Assembly: GCA_003290165.1 (NCBI GenBank)
Contig: QNQO01000548.1
Coordinates: 496,001-560,000, forward strand
DNA from: Berberis thunbergii
Lineage: Eukaryota > Streptophyta > Magnoliopsida > Ranunculales > Berberidaceae
Reading direction: 5' to 3'
DNA: 64,000 nucleotides
Positions within the stretch are counted from its first letter, which is position 1. Each line of letters starts with the position of its first letter. Shown here one piece after another: positions 13,601 through 24,482 of this stretch. A model generated the notes under the pieces. The model ran no database searches, was not told the DNA's origin, and was given only the letters and a program-made list of their open reading frames with translations. The translations under genes were made by a program, and so were the position numbers.

Positions 13601-16600
13601 GCCTACAACGTACAAATAAGTTTTCCTTCTTCGTTAAGCACAAGCAAACTTGTTTGTTGAGGCCAACATCTTGCATTTGTCATTATTAAGGTATTTACGT
13701 GGTTAGAGGTCAAACGAAGTCCATTTTGTCACTCAAATCCTCGTATTCTTTGATTGGCCTCCAATTGAGCCTTCAACTTACAAATGAGTTTTCCTTATTC
13801 GTTAAGCAAAACAAAACTTTTTGGTTGAGGTGAACATGTTACATTTGTCATTATTAACCCCACGCGATTAGAAGTCAAACGAAGTCCATTTCGTCACTCA
13901 AATCCTCATATTATCCAATTGGACCCAAATTGGTCTCCAATTGAGTCTACAACGTGCAAACAAGTTTTCCTTCTTCATCAAATGAAGTCTTTATGGTGAC
14001 TAAAATCCTCGTATTCTCGGATTGCACCCATATTAGCCTCCAATTGAGCCTACAACGTACAAACGAGTTTTCCTTCTTCGCTAAGCACAATTAAACTTGT
14101 TTGTTGAGGCCAGCTTGTGGCATTTGTCATTATTAAGGTACCCACGTGTATAGAAGTTAAACTAAGTCCATTTGGTCAGTCAAATCCTCGTATTATCCGA
14201 TTGGAGCCATATTGACCTCCAATTGAGCCTTCAAGCTAAAAACAAGTTTTTCTTCTTCGTTAAGGACAACCAAACTTGTTTGTTGAGGCCAACATCTTGC
14301 ATTTTTAATTATTAAAGTACCCATGCGGTTATATGTCAAACGAAGTCCATTTGGTCACTCAAATCTTTGTATTCTTCTATTGGACCCAAATTGGCCTCCA
14401 ATAGAGACTTCAACGTCCAAACAAGTTTTCCTACTTCGTTAAGCACAACCAAACTTTTTTGTCGAGGCCAATATGTTACATTTGTCATTATTAAAGTACC
14501 CACGCGATTAGAAGTCAAACGAAGTCATTTGGTCACTCAAATCCTCATGTTATCCGATTGCAACCCAATTGCAACCCAATTGGCCTTGAGCCTGTTTTTA
14601 CTTCTTCGTCAAACGAAGTCCCTTTGGTCACACAAATCCTCGTATTCTCGAATTGCCCCCAAATTGGCCTCCAATTGAGCCTACAATGTACAAATGAGTT
14701 TTTCTTCATCTTCAAATGAAGACCCTTTGGTTACTCAAATCCTCATATTCTCGAATTTCACCCAAATTGGCCTCGAATTGATTCTACAACGTACAAACAA
14801 GTTTTTCATCTTTGTTAAGCACAATCAAACTTGTTTGTTGAGGCCAACATTTAGCATTTGTCATTATTAAGGTACCCACATAGTTAGAAATAAAACGAAG
14901 TCCATTTGGAGATTCAAATCCTCGTATTATCGGATTGCACCCATATTGGTCTCCAATTGAGACTACAACGTACAAATGAGTTTTTCATATTTGTTAAGCA
15001 AAACCAAAATTTTTTGTTGAGTTTAAAATGTTTCATCTTCATTAATAAGGAACCCACGCAGTTAGAAGTCAAACGAAGTCCATATGGTCACTCAAACCCT
15101 CGTATTCTACGATTGCACCCAAATTGGCCTTCAATTGAGTCTACAACGTACAAAGGAGTTTTCCTTCTTCGTTAAGCACAACCAAACGTTTTAGTTGATG
15201 CCAACTTCTTGAATTTGTCATTATTAAAGTACCCATGCAGTTAGAAGTCAAACGAAGTCAATTTGGTCAATCAAATCCTTGTATACTCTGATTGGAGCTA
15301 TATTGTCATCCAATTGAGCCTTCAACGTAAAAATAAGTTTCCTTATTCGTTAAGCACAATTAATTTTTTTATTGAGTCCTACATGTTGCATTTTCATTAT
15401 TAAGGTACCCACGTAGTTAGAAGTCTAACGAAGTCAATTTGGTTACTCAAATCCTTGTATTCTCCGATTATACCCAAATTGGCCTCCAATTGAGTCTACA
15501 ACGTACAAATAGGTTTTCCTTATTCTTTAAGCACAGCCAAAATTTATGGTTGATGCTAACATGTTGCATTTGTAATTATTAAGGTACCCACGTGGTCAGA
15601 AGTCAAACGAAGTCCATTTGGTCACTCAAATCCTCGTATTATCCGATTGAACCCAAATTGGCCTCCAAGTGAGCCTGTTTTTCCTTCTTCGTCAAACGAA
15701 GTCCCTGTGGTCACACAAATCCTCGTGTTCTCGGATTGCACCCAAATTGGCCTCCAATGGAGCCTACAACGTAAAAACTAGTTTTTCTGCATCTTTAAAT
15801 GAAGTTTGTTTGGTTACTCAAATCCTTGTATTCTCGAATTTCACCCAAATTGGCCTCCATTTGATGCTACAACGTACAACTAAGTTTTTCATCTTCGTTA
15901 AGCACAATCAAACTTGTTTGTTGAGGCCAACATGTAGCATTTGTCATTATTAAGGTATCCACATAGTTATAAATAAAACGATGTCCATTTGGAGATTCAA
16001 ATCCTCGTATTCTCGGATTGCACCCAAATTGGTCTCCAATTGAGACTACAACGTACGAACGAGTTTTTCATATTTGTTAAGCAAAACCAAAATTTTTTGT
16101 TGAGTAAAAAATGTTTCATTTTCATTAATAAGGAACCACGCATTTAGAAGTCTAACGAAATCCATATGGTCACTCTAACCCTCGTATTCTACGATTGAAC
16201 CCAAATTGGCCTCCAATTGAGTTTACAACGTACAAACGAGTTTTCCTTCTTCGTTAGCACAACCAAACTTTTTAGTTGATGCAAATTTCTTTCATTTGTC
16301 ATTATTAAAGTACCCATGCAGTTAGAAGTCAAACGAAGTCAATTTGGTCAATCAAATCCTCGTATGCTTCGATTGGAGCTATATTGTCCTCCAATTGAGC
16401 CTTCAACGTAAAAACAAGTTTCCTTCTTCGTTAAGCACAATTAAATTTTTTTGTTGAGGCCTACAAGTTGCATTTGTCATTATTAATTAACCCACGTGGT
16501 TAGAAGTCTAACTAAGTCCATTTGGTTACTCAAATCCTTGTATTCACCGATTACACCCAAATTGGCCTCCAATTGAGTCTACAACGTACAAACAAGTTTT

Positions 16601-19447
16601 CCTTATTCTTTAAGCACAACCAAAATTTTTGGTTGTAGCCAACATGTTGCATTTGTAATTATTAAGGTACCCACGCGGTTAGAAATCAAACGAAGTCCAT
16701 TTGGTCCCTCAAATCCTCGTATTATCTGATTGGACCAAAATTGGCCTCCAAGGAGTCTACAATGTACAAACCAGTTTCCTTATTTATCAAACGAAGTCCC
16801 TTTGGTGACTCAAATCCTCATATTCTCGAATTGTACCAAATTGGCTTCAATTTGAGCCTACAACGTACAAACGAGTTTTCTCTCTTTGTTAAGCACAACC
16901 AAACTTGTTTGTTGAGGCCAGCATATTGCATTTGTCATTATTAAAGTACCCACGCAATTAGAAGACAAACGAAGTCCATTTGGTCAGTCAAAACCTCGTA
17001 TTCTCCGATTGGAACCATATTAGCCTCCAATTGAGCCTTCAACGTAAAAACAAGTTTTCCTTCTTCGATAAGCACAACTAAATTTTTTGGTTGAGGCCTA
17101 CATGTTGCATTTGTCATTATGAAGGTACCCACGCGGTGAGAAGTCTAACAGTATCCATTTGGTTACTCAAATCCTTGTATTCTCCGATTGCACCCAAAAT
17201 TTTCCTTATATGTTAGGCACAACCAAAATTTTTGGTTGAGGCCAACATGTTGCAGTTGTCATTATTAAGGTACCCTCACGGTTAGAAGTGAAGCGAAGTG
17301 CATTTGGTCACTCAAATCTTCGTATTATCCGATTGGACCCAAATTGGCCTCCAATTGAGTCGACAACGTACAAACCAATTTTCCTTTTACATCAAACGAA
17401 GTCCCTTTGGTGACTGAAGTCCTTTTGTTCTCAAATTTCACCCAAATTGGCTTGCAATTGATCCTACAACGTACGAACGAGTTTTCCTTCTTCGTTAAGC
17501 ACAACCAAACGTTTTTGTTGAGGCCAGCATGTAGCATTTGTCATTATTAAGGTACCCACGCGGTTAGAAGTCAAACGAAGCCCATCTGGTCACTCAAATC
17601 CTCGTATTATCCGATTGGACCAAAATTTGCCACTAATTGAGTCTACAACGTACAAACGATTTTTTATTATTTTTTAAGCACAACCAAACTTTTGGTTGAG
17701 GCCAACATGTTGCATTTGTCATTATAAATGTACTCACGTGGTTAGAAATCAAACGAAGTCCGTTTGGTCACTCAAATCATCATATTATTTGATTGCATCC
17801 AAATTGGCCTCCAATTGAGCCTTCAACGTACAAACGAGTTCTCCTTCTTCGTTAAGCACAACCAAACTTTTTGGTTTAGGGCAATATGTTACATTTGTCA
17901 TTATTAAGGTACCCACGCGGTTAGACGTCAAACCAAGTCCATTTGGTCACTCGAATCCTCGTATTCTCGGATTGAACCCAAATTGGCCTCCAATTGAGCA
18001 TACAATGTACAAACAAGTTTTACTTCTCAACAATCGATGTCCCTTTGGTGACTCAAATCCTCGTATTATCAGATTTAACTCAATTTGGCCTCCAATTGAG
18101 TATACAGCGAACAAATGAGTTTTCCTTCTTCGTTAAGCACAACTAAATTTTTTGGTTGAGTCCAACATGTTATATTTGTCATTATTAAGGTATCCACGCG
18201 GTTAGAAGTCAAACAAAGTCCATTTGGTCACTCAAATCCTCGTATTCTTCGATTGCACCCACATTGGCCTACAATTGATCCTACAACGTACAAACTAGTT
18301 TTCCTTTTTCGATAAGAACAATCAAACTTTTCGGTTGATGCCAATATGTTGCATTTGACATTATTATGGTAACAGTCAAACGAAGTCCATTTTGTCACTC
18401 AAATCTTCGTATTCTCTGATTGGACCCAAATTGGTCTTTAATTATGTCTACAACGAACAAATGAATATTCCTTTTTTGTTAAGCAGAACCAAACGTTTCC
18501 AATAACGTACTAACGAGTTTTCCTTCTTCGTCAAACGAAGTCCCTTTGATCACTCAAATCCTCGTAATCTCGGATTGCATCTGAATTTGCCTCCAATTGA
18601 GCCTACAACCTAAAAACGAGTTTTCCTTAATCGTCAAACAAAGTCCTTTTGGTGATTAAAATCCTCGTATTCTCGGATTTCACCCAAATAGGCCTCAAAT
18701 TGAGCCTACACCGTACAAATGAGTTTTCCTTCTTTTTTAAGCACAACCAAACTTGTTTGTTGAGGCCAACTTATGGAATTTGTCGTTATTAAGGTACCCA
18801 CATGGTTAGAAGTCAAATGAAGTCCGTTTGGTCACTCAAATTCTTGTATTCTTCTATTGGACCCAAATTGGCCTCCAATTGAGCCTTCAACGTATAAATG
18901 AGTTTTCCTTCTTCGTTAAGCACAACCAAACATTTTGGTTGAGGCCAACATGTTACATTTTTCATTATTTAGGTATTCACACGGTTCAAAGTAAAATGAA
19001 GTCCATTTGTTCACTCAAATCCTCGTATTCTTGAATTGAACCCAAATTGGCCTCCAATTGAGCATACAACGTACAAACAAATTTTCCTTCTTCGTTAAGC
19101 ACAACTAAACTTTTGGGTTGAGGCCAACAAGTTTTATTTGCCATTATTAAGCTATCCACGCGATTAAAAAACAAACGAAGTCCATTTGGTTACTCAAATC
19201 CTCGTATTATCCAATTGCACCCGAATTGGCCTCTCATTGAGCCTACTACAAACTAGTTTTCCTTCTTTGTTAAGAACAATCGAAATTTTTGGTTGTGGCT
19301 AACATGTTGCATTGGTCATTATTTTGGTAACAGTCAAATGAAGTCCATTTGGTCACTCAAATCTTCGTATTTTCCCATTGGACCCAAATTGGCCTCCAAT
19401 TAAGTCTACAACGTACGAACGAGTCTTCCTTATTTGTTAAGCACAAC
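4666..19447. repeat. Satellite array, subfamily A (block 1), ~179-bp monomer with ~104-bp short units
   Basis: Diverged monomers repeat head to tail. A typical monomer reads AAGGTACCCACG, GGTTAGAAGTCAAACGAAG, TCCATTTGGTCACTCAAATC, CTCGTATTCTCGGATTGCAC, CCAAATTGGCCTCCAATTGA, GCCTACAACGTACAAACGAG, TTTTCCTTCTTCGTTAAGCA, CAACCAAACTTTTTGGTTG, and AGGCCAACATGTTGCATTTG. Spacing between AAGGTACC landmarks is 179 bp (for example 8176 to 8355). Many units jump from TTCTTCGT directly to CAAACGAAG, giving short units of ~104 bp (9106 to 9210). The subfamily typically has CCAATTGAGCC and TTAGAAGTC. Point changes and 1-bp indels are frequent, so copies are old. Open frames of 60-100 codons here (ending ...VTQILVFSDCTQIGLQ or similar) are satellite translations, not genes. 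Confidence 0.95.
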
Positions 19448-20418
19448 TAGGGATGGCAGTGGGGCGAATTTTCACGGATATCCTCCCCACCCAATCCGTA
19501 TGGGGCGGATTTGGATTTGGCTAAACGGGTTTTAGAGCAGATACGGATATCCAAATAACATCCGTCAAATATTCGGGGCGGATACGGATTTGGCCATATC
19601 CGCCCCGCGGATATCCGTTTAAGTGTGAAAATTTACATAAATACCCTTGACCTTTTAAAAGGAAAAACAAATATATATATATATATCATTTTGTTTTCTT
19701 TTTGGTGGTACCTCTATGGGTCTTTAATGAACAATAGAGAAAAAGTGAAGAAAAAGTGGGAACAACAGGGAAAATATGACTATTTTTTCTTTTTGACAGA
19801 GAAAAAGTGGCTATGAAAGGGAACAAAGATAAAGCTTCAAACAGTTAGGGATAAACTTGTGTGGCTATGAGAATAAGTTCGTTGTAGCAGATAAAGCCCC
19901 AGCGGAGAAGAAGCTCCCGAAGGAAGGAGGAGTCGCTGCTTCCTCCGAAAAAAAGAAGAAGCGAACGAAGAAAAGCGTTGAGACTTATAAGATCTACACC
20001 TTCAAGGTCTTGAAGCAGGTTCATCCTGACATCGGGATCTCAAGCAAGGGGTAGGGAGGGATCTAAAAGAGATTTGGTTTATTGGTGCTTCTAGGGTTTC
20101 CGGGGAGAGATCTGAAGAGAGGGATCTGAAAGAGGACGATGGCTATGTAGCCGTCTCCAAGGGGTAGGGAGGGATCTGAATGAGAGTTGGAGAGTATACT
20201 CCATTCTTCTTCTTCTCGAATCTGATTTTTTTTATTTTTTATTTATTTTTCATTGGGATAAATGGGGCGGGGCGGATATCCGCCTATCCGCTCGAGGAAG
20301 GGATGGTTTTTAAAAAAATGATAAACGGATATGCGGGGCGGTTTCGGGGACCTGAAATCCCCAGCGGGGCGGGGACGGGTTTGCCCAAATCCGCCCAGTT
20401 GCCATCCCTAAGCACAAC
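19440..20418. mobile_element. Non-autonomous hAT-like transposon, 963 bp, with 8-bp target duplications
   Basis: The element spans 19448-20410 and starts TAGGGATGGCA and ends TGCCATCCCTA, perfect 11-bp terminal inverted repeats. It is flanked by the direct repeat AGCACAAC at 19440-19447 and 20411-20418. An 8-bp duplication and this type of end are hallmarks of the hAT superfamily. Removing the element and one duplication restores a normal satellite unit, so the insertion postdates the array. Subterminal regions are rich in GGGGCGGATATCC motifs in both orientations. There is no transposase or BED/dimerisation domain, so mobility would need a transposase in trans. The middle carries histone H2B coding sequence, listed separately. 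An (AT)n run lies at about 19671-19686. Confidence 0.88.
19888..20054 (+). pseudogene. Captured histone H2B gene fragment inside the hAT element
   Basis: The frame from about 19888 encodes [15 protein letters not shown], a Lys-rich KKKKRTKKS segment, then [20 protein letters not shown] and ISSKG before a TAG at 20052. Plant H2B proteins have exactly this order: APAEKK-type N-terminal tail, KLPKE(A/G)G, [36 protein letters not shown]. About 50 residues are kept: the distal tail and the first histone-fold helix through loop 1. Everything after ISSK (alpha-2, alpha-3, alpha-C) is missing, so no nucleosome-forming protein can be made. The local GC content and Lys codons (AAG, AAA) contrast with the AT-rich satellite. 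An upstream ATG at 19857 opens the frame, but the residues before ADKAPAEKK are not H2B-like. This looks like transduplication of a host gene piece by the transposon. Confidence 0.85.
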
Positions 20419-23400
20419 CAAAATTTTTTGGTTCAGCCAACATGTTTCTTTTGTCAGTATAAGGTACCCACGCGGTTAAACGTCAAACCAAGTCCATTTG
20501 GTTACTCAAATCCTCGTATTCTCAGATAGCTCCCAAATTGGCCTCGAATTGAGCCTACAACGTACAAATAAGTTTTCCTTCTTCGTCAAATGAAGTCGCT
20601 TTGGTCACTCAAATCCACATATTCTCGGATTGCACCTAAATTGGCGTCCAATTGAGCTTACAACGTAAAAATGAGTTTTCCTTGTTTGTCAAACAAAGTC
20701 CTTTTGGTGATTCAAATCCTCGTATTCTCGGATTTCACCCAAATTGGCCTCTAATTGAGCCTACAACGTACAAACGAGTTTTCCTTCTTCGTTAAGCACA
20801 ACCAAACTTTTTTGTTGAGGCCAACATGTGGAATTTTTCATTATTAAGGTACCCACGTGGTTAGAAGTCAAACGAAGTCCATTTGGTCACTCAAATCCAC
20901 CTATTCTTCGATTGGACCCAAATTGGCCTCAAATTGAGCCTTTGACGTACAAACGAGTTTTCCTTATTCGTTAAGCACAATCAAACTTTTTGGATCAATC
21001 CAACTTGTTACATTTGTCAGTATTAAGGTACCCCCATGGTTAGACATCAATCGAATTCCATTTGGTAACTAAAATCCTCGTATTCTCGGATTGCACCCAA
21101 ATTGGCTTCCAATTAAGCTTACAACTTACTTAAAGAGTCTTCCTTCTTCGTCAAACGAAGTCCATTTGGTCACTCAAATTCTCGTATTCTCTGATTGCAC
21201 CCAAATTGGCCTCTAATTAAGCCTTCAACATACAAACGAGTTTTCCTTCTTCGTTAAGCAAAACCAAACTTTTTGGTTGAGGCCAACATGTTTCATTTGT
21301 CATTATTAAGGTATTCACACGGTTTGAAGTCAAACAAAATCCATTTGGTCACTCAAATCCTCGTATTCTTCGATTGAACCCAAATTAACCTCCAATTGAG
21401 CATACAACATACAAAGAAGTTTTCCTTCTTCGTAAAATTAAGTTCGTTTGATCACTCAAATCCTATTATTCTCAAATTGGACCCAAATTCGGCTCCAATT
21501 GAGCATACAACTTACAAACAAGTTTTCCTTCTTCGTTAAGCACAACTAAACTTTTAGGTTGAGGCCAACAAGTTATATTTGCCATTATTAAGGTATCCAC
21601 GCAGTTAAAAGACAAACGAAGCCCATTTGGTCACTCAAATCCTCGTATTCTTCGATTGCACCCAAATTGGCCTCCAACTGAGCCTACAACGTACAAACTA
21701 GTTTTCCTTCTTCGTTAAGAACAATCAAACTTTCTGGTACAGGCCAACAAGTTGCATTTTCCATTATTATGTTAACAGTCAAATGAAGTCCATTTGGTCA
21801 CTTAAATCTTTGTATTCTACGATTGTACCCAAATTGGCCTCCAATTGAGCCTTCAACGAACAAACAAGTTTTCCTTGTTCGTCAAATAAAGTCCATTTGG
21901 TCTCTCAAATTCTTCTATTCTACGATTGCACTCAAAATGAATTCTAATTGAGCCTTCAACGTACAAACGAGTTTTCATTCTTCGTTAAGCACGACCAAAC
22001 TTGTTTGTTGAGGCCAACATGTGGAATTTTTCATTATTAAGGTACCCACGAGGTTAGAAGTCAAACGAAATCCATTTGGTCACTCAAATCAACGTATGCT
22101 TCGATCGGACCCAAATTGGCGTCCAATTGACCCTTCAATATACAAACGAGTTTTCGTTAAGCACAACCAAACTTTTTGGTTGAAGACAACTTGTTACATT
22201 TGTCATTATTAAGGTACCCCCACGGTTAGATGTCAATCGAAGTCCATCTCATAACTCAAATCCTTGTATTCTCGGTTGCACCCAAATTGGCCTCCAATTG
22301 AGCCTAAAACTTACTAACAAGTATTCCTTCTTTGTCAAACGAAGTCCATTTGGTCACTCAAATCGTCGTATTCTCCGATTGCACCCAAATTGGCCTCTAA
22401 TTAACCCTTCAACCTACAAACCAGTTTTCCTTCTTCGTTAAGCACAACCAAACTTTTTGGTTGAGGCCAGCATGTTTAATTTGTCATTATTAAGGTATTC
22501 ATGCGGTTTGAAGTCAAACGAAGTCCATTTAGTCACTCAAATCCTCGTATTCTCTAATTGAACCCAAATTGGACTCCAATTGAGCTTACAACGTACAAAG
22601 AAGTTTTCCTTCTTCGTAAAATGAAATCCCTTTCGTGACACAAATCTTCATATTCTCGGATTTCACCCAATTTGGCCTCCAATTGAGCATACAACGTACA
22701 AATGAGTTTTCCTTGTTTGTTAAGTACAACTAAACTTGTTTGTTGAGGCCAATATGTTATATTTCTCATTATTAAGGTATCCACTCCATTAGAAATCAAA
22801 CGAAGTCCATTTGGTCCCTCAAATCTTCGTATACTCCGATTGCACCCAAATTGGCCTCTAATTGATCCTACAACGTACAAACTAGTTTTCCTTCTTCGTT
22901 AAGAACAATCAAACTATTTGGTTGAGGCCAACAAGTTGCATTTTTCATTATTTTGGTAACATTCAAATGAAGTCAATTTTCTCAAATCTTCCTATTCTCC
23001 GATTGGACCCAAATTGGCCTCCAATTAAGTCTACAACGCAAAAATGAGTCTTCCTTCTTTGTTAAGCACAACCAAACTTTTTAGCGAGGACAACATGTTC
23101 CTTTTGTAATTATTAAGGTACCCATGCAATTAGACGTCAAACGAAGTCCATTTGGTCACTCAAATCCTCGTATTCTTGGATTGCTCAAAATTAGCCTCCA
23201 ATTGAACCTACAATGTACAAACGAGCTTTCATTCTTCGTCGAATGAAGTCCCTTTGCTCACTCAAATCCACGTATTCTCGGATTGCACCTAACTTGGCCT
23301 CCAATTGAGCCTACAACGTACAAACGAGTTTTCCTTATTCGTCAAACAAAGTCCCTTTGGTGATTCAAATCCTAATATTGATTTCGCCCAAATTAGCCTC

Positions 23401-23480
23401 CAATTGAGCCTACAACAAACAAACAAGTTTTCCTTTTTCGTTAAGCAAAACCAAACTTTTTTTTTAGGCCAACATGTGGC
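20411..23480. repeat. Satellite array, subfamily A (block 2)
   Basis: The monomers resume in the same phase after the hAT element, with a 179-bp spacing (AAGGTACC at 20846, equivalent at 21025) and several short ~104-bp units, for example at about 20580, 20690, 22335 and 23240-23340. The last recognisable A-type unit ends near CCAACATGTGGCATTTTATT at about 23480, where the sequence switches to B-type variants. Confidence 0.93.
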
Positions 23481-24482
23481 ATTTTATTATCTGATTGCAG
23501 CCAAATCAGCATCCTATTGAGCCAACAATGTAAAACCTAGTTTTCCTTCTTCGTTATCCACAACCAAACTTGTTTATTGAGGCCCACATGTTGCATTTGT
23601 CATTATTAAGGTACTCACGTAGTTAAATGTCAAACGAATTCCATTTGGTCATCAAATCCTCGTATTTTGCAATTGCACCCAAATTGGCCTCCAATTTAGG
23701 CTACAACGTACAAATGAGTTTTCATTCTTGTTAAGCACAACAAAACTTTTTGGTTAGGAACAACATTTTTCATTTGTCATCATTAAGGAACGCACAAATT
23801 TAAAAGTCAAACGAAGTCCATTTAGTCATTCAAATCCTCGTATTCTGCGATTTCACCCAAATTGGCCTCCACTTTAGCCTACAACGTACAAACGAATTTT
23901 CCTTTTTCGTTAAGCACAACCGAACTTTTTGGTTGGGACCAAATTTTTGAATTTGTCATCATTAAGGAACGCAAATGGTTAAATGTCTAACGAAGTCAAT
24001 TTAGTCATTCAAATCCTCGTATTCTTCGATTGCACCCAAATTGGCCTCCAATTTAGCCTACAACGTACAAATGAGTTTTCCTTTTTTCTTTAAGCACAAC
24101 CAAACATTTGGGTTGAGTGAAACATGTTTCATTTAAACTTCAAACAAAGTCCATTTGGTCAGTCAAATCCTCGTATTCTGCAATTGTACCAAAATTGGCC
24201 TCCAATTAAGCTTACAATGTACAAAAGAGTTTTCCTTTTTCGTTAATCACAACCAAACTTTTTGGTTGATGCCAAAAGGTTGCATTTTTCATTATTAAGG
24301 TACCCACGTGGTTAGAAGTCAAACAAAATCCATTTGGTAACTCAAATCCTCGTATTCTCTGTTTGCACCCAAATTGGCTTTCAATTTATCCTACAACGTT
24401 CAAACGAGTTTTCCTTTTTCGTTAAGCACAACCAAAATTTTTGGTTGAGGCCAAAATGTCACATTTGTCATTATTAAGGTAC
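23481..24482. repeat. Satellite array, subfamily B (start), up to the LTR insertion
   Basis: From about 23490 the monomers carry B-type markers: CAATTTAGGCTACAACGTAC, GTTAAATGTC instead of GTTAGAAGTC, TCATCATTAAGGAACGCAC, and an irregular first unit with GCATCCTATTGAGCCAACAA. The same series of variants recurs at about 34840-36000. The block is cut by the first LTR element inside GGTAC|CC. Confidence 0.88.

Noticed and set aside
4680..24480. Many 60-100 codon open frames, often with similar proteins (TQIGLQLSLQRTNE-type)
   Set aside because: They are translations of the satellite monomer in different frames on both strands. No frame is kept across units, and stops and indels are frequent.
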